Positions 9,690-18,241 of a DNA stretch of 46,095 bases are shown here, one piece after another (position 1 is the stretch's first letter; each line of letters starts with the position of its first letter). Below the pieces are notes generated by a model. It was not told the origin of the DNA. It searched no databases and was given only the letters and a program-made list of their open reading frames with translations. Position numbers and translations under genes: made by a program. This DNA is from Azolla pinnata (lineage: Eukaryota > Streptophyta > Polypodiopsida > Salviniales > Salviniaceae), in the NCBI GenBank assembly GCA_037176905.1, contig JBBBWG010031231.1:1-46095 (forward strand), read 5' to 3'.

Positions 9690-11215
9690 GTTTTAAGCAT
9701 TCATGTAATTTAAAGTTTAGGTTTTGCTGAAATTTAGGGTTTAGGGATTGCCGAAATTTAGGGTTCATCCGCTATATTGTTTTCAGCCAATTGGGGATTA
9801 GGGTTTCTCAACCAATTTAGGGTTTTCAGCCTATTCAGGGTTTTCTGCCAATTTAGGGTTTAGGGCCAAATTTAGGTTTAGCCAACCAAATTTAGGGTTT
9901 AGGGCCATTTTAGGGTTTCCAGAAATTTTGGGTTTAGGGTTTTTCAACCAATCTAGGTTTTTCTACCAAATTAGCGTTTCTAGGAATTTATGGTTTTTTG
10001 AAATTTAGGGTTTAGGGTAATTTAGGGTTTAGGGCCATTTTAGGGTTTCCAAAAATTTAGGGTTTAGGGTTAATTTGGTTTTAGGGTTAATTTGGGTTTA
10101 GGGTTAATTTGGGTTTAGGGTTAATTTGGGTTTAGGGTTAATTTGGGTTTAGGGTTTTTCAACCAATCTAGGGTTTTTCTACCAGATTAGCGTTTCCAGG
10201 AATTTATGGTTTTTTGGAATTTAGGGTTTAGGATAATTTAGGGTTTAGGGCCATTTTAGGGTTTCCAGAAAATTAGGTTTTAGGGTTAACTTGGGTTTAG
10301 GCTGTTTCAACCAATCTAGGGTTTTTCTACCAGATTAGGGTTTCAAAGAATTTATGGTTTCTAGAATTTTAGGGTTTAGGGTAATTTTGGGTTTAGGGCC
10401 AGTTTAGGGTTTCCAAAAATTTAGGGTTTAGGGTTAATTTGGTTTAGGGTTTTTCAACCAATCTAGGGTTTTGTACAAGATTGGGGTTTCCAGGAATTTA
10501 TTGTTTCCAGAAGTTTAGGGTTTAGGGTAATTTAGGGTTAAGGGCCATTTTAGGGTTTACGGTTATTTTGGGTTTAGGGTTTTTCAACCAATCTAGGGTT
10601 TTTCTACTAGATTAGGGTTTCTAGGAATTTTGAAATTTAGGGTTTAGGACCATTTTAGGGTTTCCAGAAATTTAGGTTTTAGGGCTAATTTGGGTTTATG
10701 GTTTTTCAAGCAATCTAGGGTTTTTCTACCAGATTAAGGTTTCAAGGAATTTATGGTTTTTTGAAATTTAGGGTTTAGGGTAATTTAGGGTTTAGGGTTG
10801 CCCGAAATTTAGGGTCTAGGGGTAATTTGGGTTTAGGAATTTTCAACCAATTTAGGGTTTTTCAACCATATTAGGGTTTCCGGGAATTTATGGTTTCCGC
10901 CAATTTAGGGTTTAGGGCCATTTTAGGTTTCCAGAAATTTAGGGTTTAGGGTTTTTCATCCAATTTAGGGTTTTTCAACCAGATTAGGGTTTCCGGGATT
11001 TTATGGTTTTCACTAATTTAGGGTTTAGGGTAAGTTAGGGTTTAGGGCCATTTTAGGGTTTCAAGAAATTTACGGTTTATGGTTAATTTGAGTTTAGGTT
11101 TTTTCAAGCAATTTAGGTTTTTCTACCAGATTGGCGTTTTCAAGGATTTAGGGTTTCCAGAAATTTAGGGTAATTTAGGGTTTAGCGTTTTTCAAAAAAA
11201 TTTGGGTTTTTCAAC
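9690..11215 (+). repeat. Degenerate telomere-like (TTTAGGG) higher-order repeat inside the CACTA element
   Basis: About 1.5 kb is made of TTTAGGG heptamers and near relatives joined by fixed linkers. A longer unit can be followed by the phrase TTTTTCAACCAATCTAGGG, which recurs nine times (near 9941, 10156, 10304, 10451, 10581, 10703, 10840, 10953 and 11101), giving periods of 113-215 bp, mostly 113-148. Each unit also has TTTCCAGGAATTTATGG and TTTAGGGCCATTTTAGGG phrases. The G-rich strand runs 5'-3' on the plus strand throughout. This is a diverged satellite, not a fresh telomere seed. Confidence 0.9.
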
Positions 11216-11219
11216 CAAA

Positions 11220-11490
11220 ATTCATGGATTCACCACAAATTCGTTGACAAATTTCACTAATGCAGCCAAATTGACTTAAATTCAAGACAAATTTCACTAA
11301 TCCACGACAAATTTCACGAATTCACGACAAATTTCACCACAAATTTGACTAATACATGCAAATACAACTAAATTAACGATAAATACCACTAATTCCGCAC
11401 AAATTTCAATAATACAGGCAAACACCATTAATTTAACAACAAATTCCACTAAGTCTGCAACAAATTTCGCTAATACAGCTTAATCACCAC
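11220..11490. repeat. Short AT-rich repeat ACAAATTTCACTAAT
   Basis: After the telomere-like block, the words ACAAATTTCACTAA, GACAAATTTCAC and AATACAGGCAAA recur every 20-30 bp with mutations for about 270 bp. Nothing coding is seen. It is one more diverged tandem repeat of the CACTA interior. Confidence 0.6.
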
Positions 11491-11555
11491 TACTTTGCCC
11501 CCAAATTTATGTACTTACTTTCTAATTGAGCTTTTGAGCTGGAGGTGTAGGAGGC

Positions 11556-11680
11556 GAGCAATAGTATCAGCAGCAGTAGTAGCAACAACAACAACAAAGA
11601 AGCAGCAGCAGCAGCAATCCAGTAACAGAAGCAACAGCAGCAGTAGCAACAGTAGCAGCAGCAGCAGCAGCAAAACAGAA
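11556..11680. repeat. CAG/CAA trinucleotide microsatellite
   Basis: An impure run of AGC, AAC and AGT triplets ends in an uninterrupted stretch of AGCAGC near 11655. It gives long poly-Gln, poly-Ser or poly-Leu frames on both strands, which I take as by-products of the repeat. A 12-bp-spaced GAGCAAGGGCGAGCAGG repeat follows to about 11810. Confidence 0.85.
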
Positions 11681-11844
11681 AGGGGCGAGCAGCAGGGCGT
11701 GCAACGGTGAGCAGCAGGGTGAGCAAGGGCGGGCAAGGGAGAGCAAGGGCGAGCAGGAGCGAGCAGAAGGGAAAAAGAAGAGATAGAGCAGGAGCAAGCA
11801 GAAGGGAGCTAAGTTTGGAATTTGGGGGAAAAAACACCCCCAAC

Positions 11845-12065
11845 TGTTGTTTGCCGCGCTGTTGCCACGCAGTTACCACGTTAGTTCCCGAGTTTACTGC
11901 GAACGTGCAGAACAACAACTGCGAAGTTGCCGCGACTCAGTCGCGTGTTTGCCGCGATATTTGTCACGAAGTTGCCATGAAGTTGCCGCCCAGTTGCCGC
12001 CCAGTTGCTGCCCAACGAAGTTGCCACGAAGTTGCCGCTTGCTTGCCGCTCTGTTAACCACGAAA
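11845..12065 (+). repeat. Internal TTGCCGCGAC-like motif array upstream of the transposase
   Basis: About 20 units such as GTTGCCGCGAC, GTTGCCACGAA and GTTGCCGCCCA occur in the same orientation as the left subterminal array and end about 30 bp before the first transposase ATG (12094). The position suggests the array covers the promoter or leader of the transposase gene. If these motifs are protein-binding sites, they could tie transposase expression to the binding protein; that is inference. Confidence 0.8.
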
Positions 12066-12783
12066 TTGTGTTGCAAGTTCACAAGAATTATCAATGGATG
12101 CTGATCTACACCACATTAGTTCAGAGTCATTCTCGACCGATGCAGAGGAGTTGTGCATGATACATCAGCCAATGGGGAGCTCGTACCATTCGATGTAGGT
12201 GTGACTGATGCAGGAAAAGATTTAGACGAGCTCGTCGTGTAATGCACGATCATATATGCAGATGGGGCCGTTGGAATCCTGAAGAGTCACCCCATGATGT
12301 TCCGCATTACACAATTGCACCGCGGTTGTTACGTGACTACTACAAGCGGGCAAGGGCAGAGGCTGAAGAAGAAGAGGCGCATGTACGACAACGTTTGAAT
12401 GAAGCAATGGATGATCTAGAGGGTTTAGCAGCGCAAGAACAGGATCCCAATGAGCAAATGGAAGATATGATTGAAAATCTGCATAGAGCAAGCAGCATGT
12501 CGACAGGGATCTGAACGTCAGGCAAGGGAAGGCCCCACTTCCGACTTATCGACGTTACTACAAGCTGCTAGAACACCGATTTACGATGGACCTAGCTTCT
12601 CTGTGCTTCAGGCAGCGATGGAGATCATGAATCTCCAAACATCATATGGATGGAGTAATGCATCGGTGGATGCATTGCTAAGTCTCATGGGGAAGATGTT
12701 GCCGCAGCCCCATCGTCTTCCAGCTTTGCGCGAAGATACAAGGAAGCAGATAATCACATTGCATAGGCTCGACTGGTACGATG

Positions 12784-12860
12784 CAGATCTGCTAATTCAC
12801 CTCAGAATCCATGCATGTATCAACGATTGTGTGGTATTCCGAGGTGAATTAGCAGATCTG
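12784..12860. repeat. Perfect 20-bp inverted repeat inside the transposase coding sequence
   Basis: The arms CAGATCTGCTAATTCACCTC (12784-12803) and its exact reverse complement (12841-12860) are separated by 37 bp. Both arms lie in the conserved TNP2 exon and both are translated in frame (ADLLIHL and GELADLS). A transcript could fold into a 20-bp stem. Confidence 0.97.
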
Positions 12861-12964
12861 TCTAAATGCCCCAAGTGTGGAGAGGTCAGATATGGACGAG
12901 ACGCATCATCATTGCAAGTTCCTCGCAACGTTAGCCTGAAACTATATTGGTTACACATATTCAT

Positions 12965-13110
12965 TCATGTTTGCGAAGTTGAAGCAACTTTGCTGCAAGC
13001 AAAGTTGCAACAACTTTGCTGCAAGTTTGCCACAAGTTTGCTACAAAATAGCTACATTGTTGCTGCAAATTTGCAGCATGTTGCTGCAAAATTGTTGCAA
13101 CTCTGATTTG
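12965..13110 (+). repeat. Motif array interrupting the transposase gene
   Basis: This contains repeats of TTTGCTGCAAG, TTTGCCACAAG and GTTGCTGCAAA, the CpG-decayed form of the subterminal motif. It lies between two blocks that are adjacent in TNP2 proteins (CPKCGEVRYGRD...VPR and HFPVIPRL). Either it is an intron (GTTAGC near 12931, TTACAAG near 13146, though the reading phase does not match cleanly) or a later insertion. Confidence 0.7.
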
Positions 13111-14384
13111 CAACCCTAATCCCTTCCCCTTTGCAAATTACAAGAACTCCGACACTTCCCAGTTATTCCAAGACTTTGTATGATGTTTCAATGTCGATCC
13201 ATCGCGTCATTGATGGATTGGCATGTAACACATCAGAGCCAAGATGGCAAGTGGAGAATACCAACCGATTCCCCAACGTGGCAACATATCGATAGTACTT
13301 GGCCTGAGTTTGGAGATGAACTGCGCTACTTGAGGCTGGGATTAGGGACGGATGGAGTGAACCCATTTGGATTTCGAAGCAGCTCATACAGTGTTTGGCT
13401 AGTTGTGCTAGTCAATTACAACCTACCTCCACACATGGCAATCAAGAAGGGTCATATTATATTAACGCTCCTCATCCCTGGGAAGTATAGGGTCGCAAAT
13501 ATGGATGTGTACCTGGCACCACTTGTGGAAGAGCTGCAGATATTATGGCAAGGGGTTCCAATAGAAGATATGTCTAAGGCCCATCCCAATCGCCTATTCA
13601 ACCTTCGAGCAATTATAATGTGGACAATGCATGACTTCCTAGGGTTAGGGCAATGTTCAGGTTAAACCTTAAACCCTAAACCGATTTAGATCTCTTCTAT
13701 CTACAATTAAAAACATTTCCTCTCATTGTGAACAGATAGCTGCTAGGTTTTAAACATTGCAAAGATTGTATTCTAATTATGCTTTGCACCCTAAACCCTA
13801 ACCCAAACTGGTATTCTTGCGTCATGTAGGCCATTTTCCAACCGGTACAGCATAATGAGAAGTGGTGGTACATGATCCCGATGGCACCACATACTAAGCC
13901 ACTATTTCATTCCTTGTTGCCAGAATCGGGGCAGGACGTCGATATGCATAATTTGTCGATGGACACAGATACGACGTCGGATCAAAGGGACGGCAATACA
14001 ACACACCCATCTAGAGCAGAAGCTACATGATCATGGGTTGTTGCGCAATTGCTCCACAATGATGAAGCTCAAATCGAAACTGGGAGTCTACTTGATGTTG
14101 TTGAAGATGATGAAGTTGATCTAGATCTAGTTACGGATGGCGAACCTAGCAATATCGATGCTTCCGTCCACTTATGTATCAAGTTAGGTTCCGGGGACAT
14201 GATTGATATCGATGACAACACTAATATATTCCTCACTATCAATAGTGATCCGTTCCTTGTAATTGATTCTTATGCTGACCATAATTCATGATATATATTT
14301 TTATTCAATGAATCGTAAATTTTCTGGTTAAATCGCCTATCTTTCCATTAGGGTTTTAATGAAATTTTCTACATTCCTATACAA

Positions 14385-14725
14385 TGTTGCGGCAAGGGCA
14401 GAGGCAAAGTTCCAGCATAGATGCAGCAAAGTTGCGGCAACTTCACGGCAAATTTGCAGCAAGGTTGCGGCAAACTTGCGGCGAATTTCTGGTAACTGTG
14501 CGGCAACAGCGCGGCAATTATGAGCGGAAATTTGGCGGCAACTGCGCGGTAAATACGTAGCAAAGTCACGGCAACTGTTCTGGTAACTATGCAGTAACAG
14601 CGCAGCATATGAGCGGAAATTTGGGGTAAATACACGGCAAAGTCACGGAAACTGACATAGGAATCTGATTTTGCCGCATATTTGCTGGAAGATAGACGCG
14701 TGCTTGCTGCAACATAACTACAACA
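14385..14725 (-). repeat. Internal motif array in the opposite orientation
   Basis: Units such as TTGCGGCAACTTC, CACGGCAAATT and GCGCGGCAATT are the reverse complement of the left-end motif. They start about 90 bp after the last transposase stop, so the transposase region is bracketed by arrays pointing toward each other. Confidence 0.85.
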
Positions 14726-14939
14726 TAGAAACAATCAGACTCTAATCATTTGTATATGCAAACAAACATGCAAATTCATGTAATTATATATGCTCTCATC
14801 CATATTTATGTGTGCTAGCAAATATATCTGCCTATTGATCCATATATGGACATGATTAATGTATATTCTCTTGTAAACTGTCATGTGGTAGCATATTGAA
14901 CGTTATCTGCATAGATACATGTAGATCCACTTGTAGATC

Positions 14940-15381
14940 AACCGTAAACGCATATTCTTCTATGTTTGTACAAGGCTGATACATAATTGCATGTTAGTAT
15001 ATATACGCGCATATACATTTTGGTAAACTTTTATACATTTCATGGGTATTAACACGTATATGTGGTTGTTTATAAACAGGTGGATATATACATCTATATT
15101 CTATGTGCTTTGCAAATTGCATGGATATATTCCATTTTAGATTACAATAAATATATATTCAACCGTAAACGCATATTCTTCTATGTTTGTACAAGGCTGA
15201 TACATAATTGCATGTTAGTATATATACGCATATACATTTTGGTAAACTTTTATATATTTCATGGGTATTAACAAGTATATGTAACCGGTTGTTTATAAAC
15301 ATGTGGATATATACATCTACATTTCTATGTGCTTTGCAAATTGCATGGATATACTCCATTTTAGATTACAATAAATATACA
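14940..15381. repeat. Tandem duplication of 221 bp in AT-rich CACTA sequence
   Basis: AACCGTAAACGCATATTC begins copies at 14940 and 15161. Both copies run through TTTGTACAAGGCTGATACAT, GGGTATTAACA and GTGCTTTGCAAATTGCATGG to TTACAATAAATATA, with few differences. The surrounding 14730-15420 is AT-rich with TATATGCA/ACATGCA words like the other CACTA end at 1190-2710. Confidence 0.9.
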
Positions 15382-15469
15382 TGAACCTCATTTACAACAT
15401 AAGTATATCTTAGAGCAATTGTTTATACCCCTAATTTGCCTAAAATGAGCTAAAATGGGAGATTATCAC

Positions 15470-16070
15470 ACTTGTTGCAGTAATTACGCGGATAAGTCGC
15501 GGCAAATATGCAGCTATATTTCATCAGCATAATCGCGGCCACATTCGTTGCAAACTCGCAACAATAGTTGCTGCAAATTCGCGGCAAGAGTTGCTGCAAA
15601 ATGCGCGGCAATTTCGCGGTAAAATTCAATTTTGCGGTAATATCACCGGCAAAAATTACGGAAAAAGTTCCGGATATACTTGCGGTAATATGCCCGGACA
15701 AAATTGCGGGCAATACTCGCGGAAACGTTCCAGCTAAGGTTGCGGAAAATTGAAAGTTTTTTGAGCGGGAATATGCCCGGCAACGCTTGCGTAAATCAAC
15801 CCGGCAAATTTGCAGATTTTTCTTGCGGAAAAATGGCCGGCTAATCTCGCGGAAACAGCTACGTCAAAGCTCCCGGTATTGGCGCGAATATGGTCGCGGC
15901 AAAATTGGCGTTGGTGGTCGCGGCAAATGCGCAGATAAAGGTGCGGCAAAATGTCCGGAAAATTTCATGGTAAAGTTCGCGGAAAATCTCGTGGTAAGGG
16001 CCGCGGTAAAATTACCGGGCAGAAAAAAAAAATTTGCCGCGACTTTGCCGCGACGTCGCGACAAACAGCC
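15470..16070 (-). repeat. Right subterminal array of the motif, mostly inverted
   Basis: About 600 bp consists of units such as TCGCGGCAAAT, TTGCGGTAATA and TGCCCGGACAAAAT, the reverse complement of the left array, spaced every 10-13 bp. The last 40 bp (about 16033-16072) switch to the left-array orientation (TTTGCCGCGAC twice) next to the terminus. Left and right arrays together make long imperfect inverted repeats, as in other CACTA elements. Confidence 0.85.
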
Positions 16071-16088
16071 AATTACCTTGTAGCGTAT

Positions 16089-17771
16089 AAACACTCGCTT
16101 TAGACACAACTTGACAAATTAGAAGAGATTTTAGAAATAGATGATGTTCTCTTCTTAGTAGAGAGACATTGAAAACCACGTAGAGGACTTGGTAATCTTT
16201 ATTTAGACAAACCTCATGTTGATATACAATAAGAGAAATCACAATGATATAGTAGAGTGTTCAACATAGAATAGAAATACTATATGCAAAACTAGAAGCT
16301 TGATTTATGTGGATCAAAGTCCTCATTGCCTAACAACCAGGCGCTATTTATCATTGTCATATAAGTAACACTGTCTAGTAGATTATCAAATTACAATACA
16401 CTTTACACATGAATATTGTTTTTATTCCTAATCACTTGATCCCACCAATTGATCCTGATCAATTCCCTTACTACATTCAATTAACAAAAGCTAGTAATTT
16501 TAGAATCTAATTAATTGATTAACATGTTAATTTGGTGTTAATCAAGTAATTGAACGTTAATCAATTAGTTAATTTAATGTTAATTGAGCTCCCAATTAAT
16601 TGATTTGGTGTCGATCAATCAATTGTACGCTGATTTTTAAAACTAGGCATTAATTTGCAATTTTTCTAGTTTTGGTGGGCGTTAAAATGTTGTTTATAAC
16701 TTTGTTAGGCATTCTTTGGTAATTTAAGAAGGTAAACCAAACATTAACAATGTTTTGGTTTTTCATTCATTTTGAGATGTTGTAATGTTTGTCGAATGAG
16801 GACATCAATGGCCTCTTGTTTATGGTAGGATTGTTCGAAACATGGGTGGTCGAGACTGGAGCATCATCATCGTACGGATATATTACAACAAGCTGAGGAA
16901 TCAATTGGCACGGTGCCTGATCGCAAGCTGTCGGTATGATAACGTCATGAAAGAGTCATCCGTATGATGATTGGATCAGATTCTTCGAATGGCATGGAAT
17001 GCGCCGATCAGCCACCAACATTTGTTGAATGGTGAGCTGGCGACGATGTACTATAGAGAGACAAAATTGTTCCAAAAGCACTTTCTTTTCCCTCTTTAAA
17101 TTCATTCCATGATAATGATGGTGATGATGGTGGTGATGATGATAATGGTGGTGGTGGTGGTGGTGGCGGTGGTACTGATGATGATGGTGGTGATGGTGGT
17201 GATGGTGGTGATGGTGGTGGTGGTGATGGTGATGGCGATGGTGATGAGGGTGGAGATGGTGATGATGAATGTGATGATGATGATGATGATGGTGAGGATG
17301 ATGATGACGGCGACGATGGTGCTGACAGCGATGATGATGAGGACGGACAACTGGTCATGATGCTATTGCGTCCACGCCACCCCATGCATGATGCCTACGC
17401 ATAACCATGATGGGTTGGTGAGGATGAGATTCATTCACGTGAAAGCTACTCCTAACTACGCATGGCGGCATGCCTGCACAGCAGCGCCCTCTGCAGAATA
17501 ATATACACGCTCGCGTTCTTGGCAGCGATGGCGTAGACGTAGCAGTAGCACGCTGCAGCAGCAGATTCATCCGCATTTACAACAATATTATTAATTATGC
17601 AGAAGATTTGCTCAACTACAATATTCCATAGAGGCTGATTGGAATGGATTGCAGGCAGCGGCCATAGACAGTCCAGTCCAGATCACACACTAGTGTTGCG
17701 TCCTGCAGGGAGCAGCAACAGCAGCATACTAACTGGCTAATAGTAAAAGCCAAGGAGGAGCTGCTAGCTCG
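16089..17771. other. Intergenic region between the CACTA element and the xylosidase gene
   Basis: No gene is recognised. At 16500-16625 there are interlaced palindromic words (TTAATTGATTAAC, TTAATCAATTAG, CAATTAATTG) that could fold into weak hairpins. A GAT/GGT microsatellite lies at 17109-17345. The last 400 bp has CAG/GCAG-rich leader-like sequence and should hold the xylosidase promoter and 5' UTR, but I see no convincing TATA box. Confidence 0.6.
17109..17345. repeat. GAT/GGT microsatellite upstream of the xylosidase
   Basis: An impure run of GATGAT, GGTGGT and GATGGT triplets covers about 235 bp. Its reverse complement is CATCACCACCAT-like, the same kind of sequence as the CATCAC run in the first xylosidase exon (18048-18242). 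The two microsatellites are therefore inverted relative to each other. The long frames on both strands (poly-Met/Val one way, Ser/Pro the other) are by-products of the repeat. Confidence 0.9.
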
Positions 17772-18210
17772 ATGATGATGAGGATGAGGAGGATGAGGAG
17801 GATGGGATCAAGGGTAGCTAGCTGCAATATGATGAGGTGGAATTACTGGCGCGGCAGCAGTAGCAGCAGCGACGTCCGGCTGCACTGCGACAGTATGGGG
17901 CGGGTTAGCAGGCGCAATAACACGGCGCCGATCATGTTAGGAGCACTGCTAGTGTTGATGATGCAGAGGTCGTCGATGTGGAACGAGAGTTATATATTGG
18001 CGGCCACGAGCTCATCGGTGCAACATCATATGGCCGGCAGACGTACTACAAGCAGCAGTAGCGCATCACCATCATCATCATCACCACCATCACCATCACC
18101 ATCATCACCACCATCGACATCATCACCATCACCATCACCATCACCATCATCATCATCACCATCATCACCATCACCATCACCATCACCGCCATCATCATCA
18201 TCATCATCGT

Positions 18211-18241
<31 letters not shown>

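Larger units (their letters stand above)
12094..14291 (+). pseudogene. TNP2-type CACTA transposase, broken
   Basis: From the ATG at 12094 a frame runs 34 codons to TAG (12196). The next recognisable part has a C-x2-C...H-x-H pattern crossing a TGA at 12206 (CRKRFRRARRVMHDH), possibly an N-terminal zinc finger. A +1 shift near 12475-12514 joins it to the conserved TNP2 part: PIYDGPSFSVLQAAMEIMNL, then IHACINDCVVFRGELADL, then CPKCGEVRYGRD. The gene is interrupted at about 12935-13137 by a motif array, then resumes HFPVIPRL, TDGVNPFGFRSSSYSVW, YNLPPHMAIK, LLIPGKYR, VDVYLAPL-like and IIMWTMHDFLG. After GQCSG the rest of the core is missing. A terminal part (EKWWYMIPMAPHT to the stop at 14291, with an internal TGA at 14028) recalls the end of TNP2 proteins. 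It would bind element ends and cut DNA if intact; this copy cannot. Confidence 0.85.
7086..16085. mobile_element. 9,000-bp CACTA (En/Spm, CMC) DNA transposon with target-site duplication
   Basis: The left end reads CACTACAAGGTATTAGGCT. The right end, reversed, reads CGCTACAAGGTAATTGGCT, so the inverted termini match at 16 of 19 positions; the outer CACTA has become CGCTA on the right. Both sides are flanked by TAT (7083-7085 and 16086-16088), the 3-bp duplication expected of CACTA elements. Inside are a TNP2-type transposase pseudogene on the plus strand (about 12094-14291), a second broken gene on the minus strand (8121-9652), dense arrays of short GC-rich motifs near both ends, and a telomere-like repeat block. 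Both genes carry stops or frameshifts, so this copy is not autonomous. The intact termini mean it could still be moved by a related transposase. Confidence 0.88.

Noticed and set aside
9690..11215. A true telomere or chromosome end
   Set aside because: Heptamers are degenerate, separated by fixed linkers, and embedded in a transposon with host genes on one side.
11490..11918. Poly-Leu, poly-Gln and poly-Ser frames on both strands
   Set aside because: They are products of a CAG/CAA microsatellite and an adjoining GAGCAAGGGC repeat.
7100..16070. A CRISPR array or bacterial sequence suggested by regularly spaced repeats
   Set aside because: Units are only about 11 bp with no unique spacers of constant length, and the context is a plant nuclear transposon.
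16500..16625. A MITE based on palindromic TTAATTGATTAAC words
   Set aside because: No defined terminal repeats or target duplication; the words are interlaced and simple.
17008..17385. Minus-strand Ser/Pro-rich 125-codon frame
   Set aside because: It covers only the GAT/GGT microsatellite, with no conserved flanks and no splice links. It is noted instead as a possible inverted relic of the xylosidase repeat.
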